Below are positions 9,058-18,214 of a stretch of DNA of 64,000 bases, one piece after another. Source of the DNA: Corynebacterium endometrii (GTDB taxonomy: Bacteria; Actinomycetota; Actinomycetes; Mycobacteriales; Mycobacteriaceae); the NCBI RefSeq assembly GCF_004795735.1, contig NZ_CP039247.1, positions 2,108,001 to 2,172,000 on the forward strand, given 5' to 3'. The notes beneath the pieces were generated by a model. The model was not told the DNA's origin and did not search any database. It saw nothing but the letters and a program-made list of their open reading frames with translations. The translations under genes and the position numbers were made by a program. Position 1 is the stretch's first letter, and every line of letters begins with the position of its first letter.

Positions 9058-9918
9058 ATGGAATACACGCTGCACCGCCGCACGATTGAACACCAGGGCA
9101 TAGCCCGCAAGTACATTGTGGTGGAGCCGTCCACGCTGGACGCCGGGCGCGATTGCGCGCCCAACCTGTTGATTTACTTCCATGGCTCTCAGCAATCCGG
9201 CAGCGTGTCCCGCCGCTTTACGAACGGCACCTTTGATGACATGGCCCAGCGCACGGGGACCCTGCTGGTCTACCCGGACGGTTACCACAATCACTTCAAT
9301 GACGCCCGCGGCATCCTGCCCGCCAAGGCGCGTGAGGAAGGCATTGATGACGTGGCCTTCACCCAACTGCTGGTTAACACCCTCCGCAAGGATTATGGGG
9401 TGGGTAACGTCTACGCCTGCGGTTATTCCAACGGCGGCCAGATGACCCTGCGCCTGCTCTTTGATGCGCCGGGGCTGCTTTCGGGCGCGGCGGTGTTCTG
9501 CTCCACCCTGGGCGCGGGCGACAATCATGCGCCAACCAATCCGGATTCCATGTATGAGCCCACGCCGGTGATGATGATTGCCGGCACGGATGATCCCATC
9601 ACCCCGTTTGGCGGCGGCGCCATCGGAGCCGGCACACGCCACTACCGGGGCGAGGTGTTGTCAGCCCCGGCCACCGCAGCCCGCCTGGCGGAGCTCAACG
9701 GCGCCTCGGCATCCGATGTCTCCCGCCCCTACCCCGACGTTTCCATCACCCGTTACGGCGGCACCAACCCGGTAGAGCTCTGGGCGGTGGAGGGCATGGG
9801 CCACCTCGTCCCGTGCGGGAAAACCCTAGACCCGCGCCTGGGCACTCCCACGGAGTCCTTCCTCGCCGCGGATGCGGTTGCGGCATTTTTCGGCTTTGAG
9901 GCCCCGGCCACTAGATAA
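9058..9918 (+). CDS. Alpha/beta-hydrolase, polyhydroxybutyrate depolymerase/LpqC-like esterase
   Basis: 286 residues without a signal peptide. An oxyanion-type HG (YFHGSQQ) sits near residue 41, the nucleophile elbow GYSNGG near 121, a probable acidic residue in GTDDPITP near 178, and the catalytic His in GMGHLVP near 246. This arrangement fits the esterase D/PHB-depolymerase-like group. It lies between the zinc transporter and the His-rich gene, but nothing in it suggests a zinc role. Native substrate unknown. Confidence 0.75.
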   Translation: MEYTLHRRTIEHQGIARKYIVVEPSTLDAGRDCAPNLLIYFHGSQQSGSVSRRFTNGTFDDMAQRTGTLLVYPDGYHNHFNDARGILPAKAREEGIDDVAFTQLLVNTLRKDYGVGNVYACGYSNGGQMTLRLLFDAPGLLSGAAVFCSTLGAGDNHAPTNPDSMYEPTPVMMIAGTDDPITPFGGGAIGAGTRHYRGEVLSAPATAARLAELNGASASDVSRPYPDVSITRYGGTNPVELWAVEGMGHLVPCGKTLDPRLGTPTESFLAADAVAAFFGFEAPATR

Positions 9919-9960
9919 CCCCGTGCTAACGCGCTGCAGATCCCCACTCCACCCGGCTAA

Positions 9961-10042
9961 CGTTTTCATTTAGTTAAGGCTATTGAAAACGCCGAGGGAA
10001 CGTTCTATAGTTAGGGCAGTTGTTGAAAATGGAATGAAAACG
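9961..10042 (+). promoter_or_regulatory. Promoter and putative Zur sites of the His-rich gene
   Basis: A -35 TTGAAA (9983-9988) and -10 TATAGT (10006-10011) are separated by 17 bases. A perfect 8-bp inverted repeat, CGTTTTCA/TGAAAACG (9961-9968 and 9984-9991), overlaps the -35. Downstream of the start, TTGAAAATGGAATGAAAACG (10023-10042) closely matches the znuA site. Binding by Zur here would block transcription. Zinc control of this promoter is inference from motif sharing. Confidence 0.5.
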
Positions 10043-10136
10043 CCATTTGTCGAGCAGCAAACTTGAGCAGCAAACTCTCGCCCGCATCACCCCTGCAGTC
10101 AGCAGCACTGCAGGCCGTTTCCCCAAGGAGAACATC

Positions 10137-10427
10137 ATGACTCACACCACCCACGACAATCACGAGCACGTCCACGGCGAAGGCTGCGGCCACGTCTCCT
10201 TCAAGCACGGCGATCACATCGATTACGTCCATGACGGCCACATCCACCGCGAGCATGACGGCCACTGGGATGAGTGCGAATCCGAGGCCCACGAGGTGCA
10301 CGAGCACCCAGACCATGTCCACGGCCCCGATTGCGGCCACGTGGCAGTCCCCCACGGTGACCATGTTGACTACATCCACGATGGCCACCGCCACGCAGCA
10401 CACGGCGATCACTACGACGAGCACTAA
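10137..10427 (+). CDS. Small cytosolic His-rich metal-binding protein
   Basis: 96 residues, start at ATG 10137 preceded by AAGGAG. An in-frame ATG at 10047 lies inside the operator region and is less likely. No signal peptide or membrane segment. The protein is a two-fold internal repeat: HVHGEGCGHVSFKHGDHIDY... and HVHGPDCGHVAVPHGDHVDY..., each with one CGH and several HGDH/HDGH units, plus an acidic linker. More than a quarter of residues are His, which implies zinc or other transition-metal binding. The shared znuA-type upstream motif suggests zinc-starvation control. A zinc store or chaperone role is inference. Confidence 0.8.
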   Translation: MTHTTHDNHEHVHGEGCGHVSFKHGDHIDYVHDGHIHREHDGHWDECESEAHEVHEHPDHVHGPDCGHVAVPHGDHVDYIHDGHRHAAHGDHYDEH

Positions 10428-10469
10428 ACCGCCCGTCACGTGACGCACGCCGCGCCGCGGCACAATAAA

Positions 10470-10522
10470 GGCCGGGGAGGCCCGGTACCTATTGGTACTA
10501 AGCCTCCCCGGCCTTTGGTTTT
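10470..10522. terminator. Bidirectional terminator between the His-rich gene and the BCCT carrier gene
   Basis: Perfect 12-bp stem GGCCGGGGAGGC (10470-10481) / GCCTCCCCGGCC (10502-10513) followed by TTTGGTTTT on the plus strand. On the minus strand the stem is followed by TTTATTG. It serves two convergent genes. Confidence 0.85.
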
Positions 10523-10559
10523 ACCCCCATCGGGGATCTACCGCGCGGATTAAACGGTA

Positions 10560-12380
10560 TTAGCGCTTAACCCGCGGGTGCAGCATTGCGGAACGGTCCG
10601 CGCGCTTGAGCTGAGACTCCTGATACTCACGGTAGATGCGGCGCTCGCGGGCGAGCTTGCGCTGGAACTTCTGGGATTCGCGGTACTCGCGGTAGATAAC
10701 GTCCCCTTGCAGATCCTTAACAATCGCGAACATCAGCGCGATGATGATGATCAGGAACGGGGAGGCCGCCACGATGGTGACGTTCTGCAGGTTATCCAGC
10801 GCGTCCTCATTGGCAATCAACAGAGTCAGGCCTACGGCCGCGGTCAGCAGGCCCCAGATGGCGCTAAGCCACGGGGTAGCTACGGTGCGGCCGTTCTGGG
10901 ACATGGACCCCATCACGGTCGACGCGGAATCCGCCGAGGTGATAAAGAACGTGGCCAGCAAAATCATTGCCACAACGGCGGCGATAGAGCCCATAGGCAG
11001 GGCCTGGAGCAGGTTAAACAACTCACTCTCGGTGCTCTCACCGGAGATGGAATTGCCCTGCTGCTCCATGTGAATGGCGGTGCCGCCGAAGATGGCGAAC
11101 CAGATGGTGGAAACACCGGCAGGGATCAGCATGACACCCACGCAGAACTCGCGGACGGAGCGGCCGCGGGAGATGCGCGCCAGGAACATGCCTACGAATG
11201 GGGACCAGGAGATCCACCATGCCCAGTAGAAGATGGTCCAGCCAGAGAGCCACTCGCCGGCGGTGGCATCCGCAGACTCCGCGGTGCGGCCGATCATCTC
11301 CGTGAAGCTGTTGAGGTAGTTACCAATGGAGCCCGGAATCAGGTTCAGGATGGAAACGGTAGGCCCCAAGACGAACACGAAGATAGCCAGCAGCGCCGCC
11401 AGCAGCATGTTGGCATTGGACAAGTACTGAATGCCCTTGCCCACGCCGGAGAGCGCGGACAGGATGAAGGCCAGGGTCAGCACCAGGACGATGCCCACCA
11501 CGACGGACTTGGTTGGGTTATCGATCAGCCCGGATGCCTGCAGGCCCGCCTGAATCTGCAGCGCGCCTAGGCCCAGGGAACATGCGGTGCCGAAGACCGT
11601 GGCAAAGATGGCCAGGATGTCGATGAGTTTGCCCAGCGGCCCTTCGGCCGCGCGCTCGCCGATGAGCGGCACGAACGCCGCGGAAAGCAGCTGCTTGCGG
11701 CCGATGCGGAAAGTCGAATACGCAATGGCCAAGCCAACAATCGCGTAGACCGCCCATGGGTGCAGGGTCCAGTGGAACATGGCCTGTGCCATCGCGGTTC
11801 CCACCTCGCGCGGCTCGTGGCCGGGCACGCCGTCACGGTAGAAGGCCAGCGGCTCCGAAGCGCCGTAGAACATCAGGCCAATGCCCATGCCCGCGGCGAA
11901 CATCATCGCAATCCATGAGGGTGTGGAAAACTCAGGGGCCTCGTCAATCGCGCCGAGGCGAATGGTGCCGAATTTAGACAGCGCGATGGCCGCCACGAAG
12001 GCCACGAAGATGGTGGTAAACAGCACAAAAGCCCAACCGAAGTTGTTGACCACCAGGTTCAGCGCATTGCCTGCGAAGTTCGCGAAGTTATCCGGTGCGA
12101 ACAACCCCCACGCCACGATTGCGGCGATAAGAACGCCGGTGATACCCACGATGGTCCAGTCAATCTTGGTGTCCTGGTTTTCGGCGGCGAGCTGGACCTC
12201 GTCTTCCTTGTACTCGGCCAGCGCTGCGTCGAGGGAACCGGACGTGCCATTGGTCTTATCCAACATGCCGGCCAGCTGGCCGGTGGCGGACTGGGCGCGT
12301 TTGTCAGCGCCCCGGGCGGGCACCCCGGTGCCGCGTGGTTCATCTCCTTGAATGTTCTGCTTTGAGTTCTCAGGTGTCAT
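10560..12380 (-). CDS. betP: BCCT-family glycine betaine carrier, BetP-like
   Basis: Sodium-coupled uptake of compatible solutes. 606 residues with 12 predicted membrane helices, a hydrophilic N-terminal domain (about 70 residues) and a basic C-terminal helix with [12 protein letters not shown]. That tail resembles the BetP C-terminal osmosensor. [12 protein letters not shown] (about 163) and the aromatic box [10 protein letters not shown] (about 383-395) are signature elements of betaine-binding members. The BetP name rests on these tail and box similarities. Another corynebacterial BCCT carrier (EctP or LcoP) is possible. Confidence 0.82.
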   Translation of the reverse strand: MTPENSKQNIQGDEPRGTGVPARGADKRAQSATGQLAGMLDKTNGTSGSLDAALAEYKEDEVQLAAENQDTKIDWTIVGITGVLIAAIVAWGLFAPDNFANFAGNALNLVVNNFGWAFVLFTTIFVAFVAAIALSKFGTIRLGAIDEAPEFSTPSWIAMMFAAGMGIGLMFYGASEPLAFYRDGVPGHEPREVGTAMAQAMFHWTLHPWAVYAIVGLAIAYSTFRIGRKQLLSAAFVPLIGERAAEGPLGKLIDILAIFATVFGTACSLGLGALQIQAGLQASGLIDNPTKSVVVGIVLVLTLAFILSALSGVGKGIQYLSNANMLLAALLAIFVFVLGPTVSILNLIPGSIGNYLNSFTEMIGRTAESADATAGEWLSGWTIFYWAWWISWSPFVGMFLARISRGRSVREFCVGVMLIPAGVSTIWFAIFGGTAIHMEQQGNSISGESTESELFNLLQALPMGSIAAVVAMILLATFFITSADSASTVMGSMSQNGRTVATPWLSAIWGLLTAAVGLTLLIANEDALDNLQNVTIVAASPFLIIIIALMFAIVKDLQGDVIYREYRESQKFQRKLARERRIYREYQESQLKRADRSAMLHPRVKR

Positions 12381-12553
12381 AGTTACTTAGGTTGTAACTG
12401 ACGGCCAGCAAAATCAAACCGAAACGGGCAGAAAATCACAGGAATTCACCCTCGCGCGCCGCGGGGACCCTACGAAAAGGAAAAATTCGGGCGGTAAATA
12501 CTCCCCGAATCCGCTCAAAAGCCAAGCTCATTACGCCACTGTGACCCACCGGG

Positions 12554-12585
12554 GCCCGGGCGGGTCCCCGAGGTACCGCCCGGGC
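12554..12585. terminator. GC-rich hairpin downstream of rlmB
   Basis: Perfect 10-bp stem, GCCCGGGCGG (12554-12563) and CCGCCCGGGC (12576-12585), within a larger dyad (GTGACC at 12541, GGTCAC at 12594). No T-run. It lies 48 bases beyond the minus-strand rlmB stop and upstream of the carrier gene, so it may end rlmB transcripts. Confidence 0.5.
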
Positions 12586-12632
12586 TAACCCCCGGTCACA
12601 AAAGATTAACAATTAGCGTTTTATGAGTTGGC

Positions 12633-13583
12633 TCACTTTTTGGCAATGCGGCGCTGGCGGGCGAACTCTGAAAGCACGGCACCGGCGGCCACGGAGGCGT
12701 TGAGGGACTCAACCCACGCGGTCATGGGGATGGACATAATCTGATCACAGTTCTCACGGACCAGGCGGGAAATTCCCTTGCCCTCGGAGCCGATGACGAT
12801 GACCACGTTCTCGGTGCCGCCGTCATAGGTATCCAGGGTGTGCTCGCCCCCAGCGTCCAGGCCCACCACCTGGTAGCCGGCCTTCTGGAACTGCTGCACG
12901 GTGCGGGTGATGTTCGTGGCGCGGGCGACCGGCAGGCGTGCCGCGGTGCCTGCCGAGGTACGCCACGCCACCGCGGTTACGGAGGCGGAGCGGCGCTCCG
13001 GGATTATCACGCCGTGGCCGCCGAAGGCGGCGACGGAGCGGATGACCGCACCTAGGTTTCGGGGATCGGTGATGTTATCCAGGATGACGAACATGCCCGG
13101 CTCGTCATTCTTGCGGGCCTCATCGATCAACGTGTCCACGTCCGCGTACTTGTATGGCGGGATCTGGAGGCCAATGCCCTGGTGCAGGCCGTTGCCGGTC
13201 ATCCGGTCCATCTCATGGCGCTGGACCTCAAGGATTGGGATGTTGCGGGTGTTGCACATCGCCACGGCCTCGCTCAGGCGCTCATCGTTGCGGGTTCCCT
13301 GGACGATGTACAGGGACGTAGCCGGCACCCTGGCGTGCAAACACTCGATGACCGGGTTGCGGCCCACCACCATCTCAGCGGTTTCCTTCTGATGGCGGCC
13401 GGAGTTGCGGCGCTCGCGGGCCAGCTTGGCCTTGTGCTTCGCGTGGTAGACGCGGTCCTCAGCCTTGGGGGTAGGGCCCTTGCCCTCCAGGCCCTTCTTC
13501 TTCTGGCCACCGGTGCCCTTGATGGCGCCCTTCTTGTTGGTCTTGCGCACTCCTGCGCCGCCACGGCCGTGAATTCGTGCCAT
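12633..13583 (-). CDS. rlmB: 23S rRNA (guanosine-2'-O-)-methyltransferase, TrmH/SpoU family
   Basis: SPOUT methyltransferase, 316 residues. A basic disordered N-terminal arm (about 1-70, rich in Lys/Gly/Arg) precedes a substrate-binding domain starting at [14 protein letters not shown] and the catalytic SPOUT domain with [18 protein letters not shown] (about 185), [13 protein letters not shown] (about 267) and the knot-forming C-terminal [15 protein letters not shown]. These match RlmB-type enzymes that methylate 23S rRNA G2251 (E. coli numbering). Last gene of the minus-strand group carD-ispD-ispF-cysS-rlmB. A related TrmH-family target cannot be excluded. Confidence 0.88.
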   Translation of the reverse strand: MARIHGRGGAGVRKTNKKGAIKGTGGQKKKGLEGKGPTPKAEDRVYHAKHKAKLARERRNSGRHQKETAEMVVGRNPVIECLHARVPATSLYIVQGTRNDERLSEAVAMCNTRNIPILEVQRHEMDRMTGNGLHQGIGLQIPPYKYADVDTLIDEARKNDEPGMFVILDNITDPRNLGAVIRSVAAFGGHGVIIPERRSASVTAVAWRTSAGTAARLPVARATNITRTVQQFQKAGYQVVGLDAGGEHTLDTYDGGTENVVIVIGSEGKGISRLVRENCDQIMSIPMTAWVESLNASVAAGAVLSEFARQRRIAKK

Positions 13584-13634
13584 GTGTTACTTCCTTATCA
13601 CAATGTGTTTGTAGAGGTGAACCGGGGTTTTCCT

Positions 13635-15035
13635 CTAAGACAGCTGCCAGGTGGCGCCATCAGGGGTGTCAATTACGATGATGCCTGCCGCAGCCAGGCG
13701 GTCACGGACCTCATCCGCGGTGGCCCAGTCCTTTTCGGCGCGGGCGGTGGCACGGCGATCCAGCTCGGCCTTGACCAGCGCGTCGAGGGCGGTGGCGGCG
13801 CCATCGCTGTCCGCGGAACCGGCGGAGGTCCCGCGCCATTCCAGCGGGTCTACGCCCAGGACCCCGGCCATCGCGCGGACGGACTCGGCAAGCTTACGCG
13901 CTTGCTCCTCGTTACCGCTAGCCAGGGCCTTGTTTCCGGCGCGAACCGTGGTGTGAATCTCAGCCAATGCCTTCGGAACGGCAATGTCATCATTCATGGC
14001 CGCCTCAAAGCCTTCGGTCCACTGGCCTACGGCAAGGTCCTCGAACTTACCCACAAAGTCCTCGATGCGCCGATAGCCGGCGGCGGCCTCCGTCAGAGCG
14101 CCCTCGGAATATTCCAGCACGGAGCGGTAGTTCGCGGAACCGAGGTAGTAACGCAATTCAACGGGCCGGACTATCTCCAGCATGTTGGAGATGGACAGCA
14201 CGTTGCCCAGGGACTTGGACATCTTCTCGCCGGCCATGGTGACCCAGTGATTGTGCATCCAGTAGTTGGCGAACTTGTCCCCCGCGGCGTGTGACTGGGC
14301 TATCTCATTTTCATGGTGCGGGAACTGCAGATCCAGGCCGCCGCAGTGAATATCGAAGTTTCCGCCCAGGTAGTAAGTGGACATCGCGGAGCACTCGAGG
14401 TGCCAGCCTGGGCGGCCATCCCCCCAAGGCGTTGGCCAGGAGGGCTCGCCCGGCTTGGCGGCCTTCCACAGCGCAAAGTCCTGCGGGGAGCGCTTTCCGG
14501 CGTTGTCCGTCTCCCCCTGTTCCATCTCCTCGACCCGGTTGCCGGACAGGGCCCCGTAATCGGAGCCCTCAGCCTTGCCCCACGCGGCGACGTCAAAGTA
14601 GACGGAACCGTCCACGGCGTAGGCAAAGCCGTTGTCCATCAGCCGCTGCATGTAGTCAACCATCTGCGTCACAAAGCCGGTGGCGCGAGGCTCCACGGAT
14701 GGCGGTAGCACGCCCAAGGTGTTGTAGGCCTTAGTGAATTCGCGCTCGTAGGTGGAGACCCACTCCCACCACGGGCGGTTATTTTCCGCCGCCTTGTTGA
14801 GGATCTTGTCATCGATATCCGTGACGTTGCGCACGAAGGCCACATCAAAGCCCTGCGCGCTCAGCCAGCGGCGCAGGATGTCAAAGGCGACACCGGAACG
14901 CAGGTGGCCAATGTGGGGCTGGGCCTGCGGAGTGGCACCACACAGGTAGATGGAGGCGTGGCCCGGCCTAATCGGCTCAAAGTCACGCAGGCTGCGGGAT
15001 GCGGTGTCATAGATTCGAAGCTTTGAAGTAGTCAC
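13635..15035 (-). CDS. cysS: Cysteinyl-tRNA synthetase
   Basis: Charges tRNA-Cys. I start at the GTG at 15035 ([10 protein letters not shown]), giving 466 residues, the normal family length; an upstream in-frame start would add about 93 unrelated residues. Zinc-site Cys and HIGH-like motif in [17 protein letters not shown] (about 27-43), [10 protein letters not shown] as the KMSKS loop (about 265), and an [15 protein letters not shown] segment. The C-terminal helical bundle is present. 51 bases separate it from rlmB. Confidence 0.93.
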   Translation of the reverse strand: MTTSKLRIYDTASRSLRDFEPIRPGHASIYLCGATPQAQPHIGHLRSGVAFDILRRWLSAQGFDVAFVRNVTDIDDKILNKAAENNRPWWEWVSTYEREFTKAYNTLGVLPPSVEPRATGFVTQMVDYMQRLMDNGFAYAVDGSVYFDVAAWGKAEGSDYGALSGNRVEEMEQGETDNAGKRSPQDFALWKAAKPGEPSWPTPWGDGRPGWHLECSAMSTYYLGGNFDIHCGGLDLQFPHHENEIAQSHAAGDKFANYWMHNHWVTMAGEKMSKSLGNVLSISNMLEIVRPVELRYYLGSANYRSVLEYSEGALTEAAAGYRRIEDFVGKFEDLAVGQWTEGFEAAMNDDIAVPKALAEIHTTVRAGNKALASGNEEQARKLAESVRAMAGVLGVDPLEWRGTSAGSADSDGAATALDALVKAELDRRATARAEKDWATADEVRDRLAAAGIIVIDTPDGATWQLS

Positions 15036-15198
15036 GCCTTCACATTCTAAGGTACTGGCTGGCTTTATTGGCACTCCCAGCAGCGTCTTTTTGCTTTCCC
15101 CCGACCAGCCGCTGGATTTAACCACGCAGACAGGCCCGCGGGGATTCGGCGGATTCCAATGAAACCCGATGGATCCACGCAATCGGGCGGGCGAATGG

Positions 15199-15675
15199 CT
15201 AGTCTTCCTTCCAGACCACCGCGGTGGCGATGGCGGCGCGCCCCTCGGAGCGGCCGGTAAATCCCATGTGATCGGTGGTGGTGGCGGAGATGGACACCGG
15301 CGCGCCCAGAACATCGGTCAGAACCCGCTCCGCCTCCTCGCGGCGTGGCCCCATCTTCGGGGACTGGCCAACCAACTGAGCCGCGGCATTGCCGATGACA
15401 AAACCATTAGCCTCGAGCAGCTCGCGGCACTCGCGCAGCAGCCGTTGGCCGGACACATTGTCATATTCCTTGCGCCCTACCCCCACAAAGGAGCCCAGGT
15501 CCCCCAGCTTGGAGGCGGACAGTAGGGCATCGACAAGGGCGTGGGAGACCACGTCACCATCTGAATGCCCCTCGCACCCATCCACTCCCTCGAACAATAG
15601 GCCGGCGATCCAGCACTCCTTGCCGGGTTCAATTTGGTGGGCATCGGACGCGATTCCTACGCGAGGGATAATCAT
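15199..15675 (-). CDS. ispF: 2-C-methyl-D-erythritol 2,4-cyclodiphosphate synthase IspF
   Basis: Fifth enzyme of the MEP isoprenoid pathway, a trimeric zinc enzyme. 158 residues. The metal ligands are visible as SDAHQ (Asp11, His13) and [12 protein letters not shown] (near 36-47); the C-terminal [11 protein letters not shown] segment matches the family. The start overlaps the ispD stop by four bases (coupled translation). Confidence 0.94.
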   Translation of the reverse strand: MIIPRVGIASDAHQIEPGKECWIAGLLFEGVDGCEGHSDGDVVSHALVDALLSASKLGDLGSFVGVGRKEYDNVSGQRLLRECRELLEANGFVIGNAAAQLVGQSPKMGPRREEAERVLTDVLGAPVSISATTTDHMGFTGRSEGRAAIATAVVWKED

Positions 15676-16403
15676 TTATTCTCCAACGATGTTGTGCGAA
15701 TCTCAGCAAGCAGGGCGTTAGCCAGGGTTAAATCTAGCGGCGTGGTGATTTTAAAGGCCATCACGTCACCCTCCACGCAGGCAACGGGGGTTCCATGCCA
15801 TTCCATGAGGGACGCGTCATCCGTGGCAATAAAGCCCGGGGAAGGCGAGGCAAAATAAGCCTCATTCGCCGCGCGCAGGGCCGGCAGGGAAAAACCCTGC
15901 GGCGTCTGCACGGCCCGCAAACCCGCGCGGTCAGGGGTGTCCACCACCTTGGAGCCCTCAACCCGCTTGATCGTATCGGCGACCGGAATGACGGGAATTA
16001 CCGCATCGTTGCCGTCCGCCACGGCCTGTGCCACCCGCGAAATCATCCCGGCCGGGGTCAGCGCGCGGGCGGCATCGTGGATGAGCACCACGGCGTCCTC
16101 ATCCCCTATGGCCTTTAGGCCCGCCCAGACGGAATCCGCGCGCTCACCGCCGCCATGGACTAAGCGGACGGGGATGCCCTGCCCCATGAGGCCGCGGGCC
16201 TCCAGCAGATCTGCGGCGAAGGCCTCCATAGACGGGCTAACCGTCACGATTATCTCGTCCACGCAGCGGGAGGCGAATATGGCGCGGATGGAGCGCTCCA
16301 GCAGGGTCTGGCCCTGCAATTCAACGTAAGCTTTGGGGACCTCGGCCCCCAGCCGCGTGCCCTTGCCCGCGGCTGCAATCAGGGCAACAACGCGGCGGGG
16401 CAT
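15672..16403 (-). CDS. ispD: 2-C-methyl-D-erythritol 4-phosphate cytidylyltransferase IspD
   Basis: Third enzyme of the MEP pathway; transfers CMP to methylerythritol phosphate. 243 residues. The nucleotide-binding loop [19 protein letters not shown] (about 8-26) includes the catalytic Lys, and [10 protein letters not shown] (about 105) and the VQTPQGF segment (about 156) are typical. It sits six bases downstream of carD and overlaps ispF. Confidence 0.94.
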   Translation of the reverse strand: MPRRVVALIAAAGKGTRLGAEVPKAYVELQGQTLLERSIRAIFASRCVDEIIVTVSPSMEAFAADLLEARGLMGQGIPVRLVHGGGERADSVWAGLKAIGDEDAVVLIHDAARALTPAGMISRVAQAVADGNDAVIPVIPVADTIKRVEGSKVVDTPDRAGLRAVQTPQGFSLPALRAANEAYFASPSPGFIATDDASLMEWHGTPVACVEGDVMAFKITTPLDLTLANALLAEIRTTSLENK

Positions 16404-16409
16404 GGGTGA

Positions 16410-17000
16410 TTAATCCTCATCATCGAAGGACAAATCAGCCACGTCAACGTCATTGTCCTTATCCACTTCCGTGGTCACGGAACCGTCATCCACCAGGCCT
16501 GCTGCGCGGTGACGCTCAATGGTGGCCTTAATCTCCTCCGCCATGGTGTCAGCCTTCTTCTCATCTACGGGCTGAGCCAGGGCTAGCTCACCCACCAGAA
16601 TCTGGCGGGCCTTAGCCAGCATGCGCTTCTCACCGGCGGACAGGCCGCGGTCCTGGTCGCGGCGCCACAGGTCGCGAACAACCTCGGCGACCTTGTTGAT
16701 GTCACCGGAAGCCAGGCGCTCCTGGTTAGCCTTGTAGCGGCGGGACCAGTTTCCGGCCTCTTCAACGTCAGTCTCACGCAGGACGGAAAAGACCTTCTCC
16801 AGGCCTTCCTTGCCAACAACCTCACGCACGCCAACGTTTTCAGCATTCTTGGACGGCACGCGGACCACAAGGTCAGACTGGTTGATGTTCAAGACCAGGT
16901 ATTCCAGCGTTTCACCCATCATCTCGCGAGTTTCGATATCCGCGATGGTTGCTGCACCGTGGTGCGGGTAAACAACTACCTTGCCAACCTCAAAATCCAT
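16410..17000 (-). CDS. carD: CarD-family RNA polymerase-binding regulator
   Basis: 196 residues. N-terminal Tudor-like RNA-polymerase-interacting domain with [17 protein letters not shown] (about 3-19), then a helical DNA-binding domain with [18 protein letters not shown] (about 83-100). An acidic tail of about 25 residues ends in DDED. CarD proteins stabilise the open promoter complex and are broadly required in actinobacteria. AAAGGAG precedes the ATG. A possible -10 TAGAAT (minus strand) lies at 17131-17136. Confidence 0.93.
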   Translation of the reverse strand: MDFEVGKVVVYPHHGAATIADIETREMMGETLEYLVLNINQSDLVVRVPSKNAENVGVREVVGKEGLEKVFSVLRETDVEEAGNWSRRYKANQERLASGDINKVAEVVRDLWRRDQDRGLSAGEKRMLAKARQILVGELALAQPVDEKKADTMAEEIKATIERHRAAGLVDDGSVTTEVDKDNDVDVADLSFDDED

Positions 17001-17486
17001 TGCCGCTCCTTTTATATGGCTCTCATTGCAGCGTCTTGGCTATAACGTCTTGCGTATATACGCGCTTGTGCCGCGCGCCATGCGCCGGGATCATGAGGGC
17101 CGTGCCCCCATTAGCGCACACAGACAAACAATTCTACCATGCATTACCCCAGCCTGTTCCGCCCGGACCCGGTCGCCGGGCCTCAGCCCCACCGGGTACC
17201 CCAGTTGGCGGCCCCACCGAGGGCTATACCTGTTAACGGTGAAGCCCCAAGTGATGGATGTGAAATTTCCCCGCCCGCCTCCAAACCCCCTCACCAGGCA
17301 TCCCTTTGATTACCCCCGAATGGCTACTGACAACCACGCTAAATAGGGTGAAAATCCTATTAAACAGGCAGGAGAGGCAAATGTGGGGCGTACCTCACCA
17401 CAGAAACTGTGTGTTAGCGGCGAAAAAATACTAGGCTAACTGGTTGATAAAGCTAACGTTGTCTCGATCAATGGAGGACGCCCGAA
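17001..17486. promoter_or_regulatory. Divergent intergenic region carD / lipoprotein
   Basis: 486 bases without an established gene. The left part holds the carD promoter and leader (minus strand). The right part serves the lipoprotein gene. A tiny ORF with a good ribosome site (17381-17434) is listed separately. Confidence 0.6.
17381..17434 (+). CDS. Possible 17-residue leader peptide
   Basis: ATG 17381 is preceded by AGGAGAGG at a good distance and encodes MWGVPHHRNCVLAAKKY, ending at TAG 17432-17434, 52 bases before the lipoprotein GTG. It contains a His pair and one Cys but no run of one amino acid that would point to a specific attenuator. It could also be chance. Confidence 0.25.
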   Translation: MWGVPHHRNCVLAAKKY

Positions 17487-18083
17487 GTGAAGTCCCTGAA
17501 GGCCGCCGCACGCCGCGGTGCGTTAATTTCCGCCACCGCCGCTGCCGCACTGGCTCTGGTCGCCTGCTCCGGCGGCCAGGTTACCCAGACCTCTAGCCAG
17601 GTTGCCCCGGTTGACGGCACCTCTGCCGCCACTGAGGATGGCATTGTCGCAGTTCGTGACGTTGCCATTCAGGTTGACCCAGCCTCCGGCGAGGCGTCCC
17701 TGAAGTTCACCGCCGTGAACCAGGGCTACAAGGAAGAAACCGTGACCCTGGAGTCCATCGACGTTGATGGCCAGGCCGTCGCCTTTGATTCCGTGGAGCC
17801 AATCAACCGCGATGAGCGCATCGTGGGCAACTCCGCCGCCGAGCTCGAAAAGCACGAGCAGTCCGAGGGGGACTACGTGCAGTACGTTGAGACCTCCCTG
17901 GAGGATGATGATTACGGCTTCGCCGGCTACCGCCCGGTGACCTTCACCTTCTCTAACGGCACCCTGACCATGGACGCCGCCGTCACCGCACCGCAGATGG
18001 AGGCGGGCCAGTTCAACCGTGACCCAGAATCCGCTGAGGGCTACACCACTGAGGAGCCTTCCGCCCACGACGAGCATCACTAA
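17487..18083 (+). CDS. Secreted lipoprotein, LpqE-like
   Basis: 198 residues from GTG 17487, with a GGAGG ribosome site at about 17473. Signal peptide with lipobox ALVAC, lipidated Cys27. The mature domain is beta-rich with alternating acidic stretches and no catalytic motif, and the tail is His/Asp-rich (EPSAHDEHH). Position between carD and radA is shared with mycobacterial lpqE, which is the basis for the likeness. Function unknown. Confidence 0.8.
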   Translation: MKSLKAAARRGALISATAAAALALVACSGGQVTQTSSQVAPVDGTSAATEDGIVAVRDVAIQVDPASGEASLKFTAVNQGYKEETVTLESIDVDGQAVAFDSVEPINRDERIVGNSAAELEKHEQSEGDYVQYVETSLEDDDYGFAGYRPVTFTFSNGTLTMDAAVTAPQMEAGQFNRDPESAEGYTTEEPSAHDEHH

Positions 18084-18121
18084 AGCCCCCTTCATCAGGC
18101 CCGTCGGGCCCGCACGGCTTT

Positions 18122-18157
18122 ACCCAGGTACCGCAAGGTACCTGGGTTTCTTCGTTT
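18122..18157 (+). terminator. Terminator of the LpqE-like gene
   Basis: Perfect 11-bp stem ACCCAGGTACC / GGTACCTGGGT closed by a GCAA tetraloop, followed by TTCTTCGTTT. It separates the lipoprotein from radA. Confidence 0.85.
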
Positions 18158-18214
18158 AGCCACCGCCCCGAGCCGAATAATGGCGTGTCCGGTGGGTGGT
18201 TTAGGGTGGAGTCT

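Noticed and set aside
10578-11570. 330-codon open frame on the plus strand
   Set aside because: Shadow of the BCCT carrier gene; composition is that of a GC-rich antisense frame.
13182-14294. Long plus-strand open frame across rlmB and cysS
   Set aside because: It spans two well-supported minus-strand genes and shows no protein family features.
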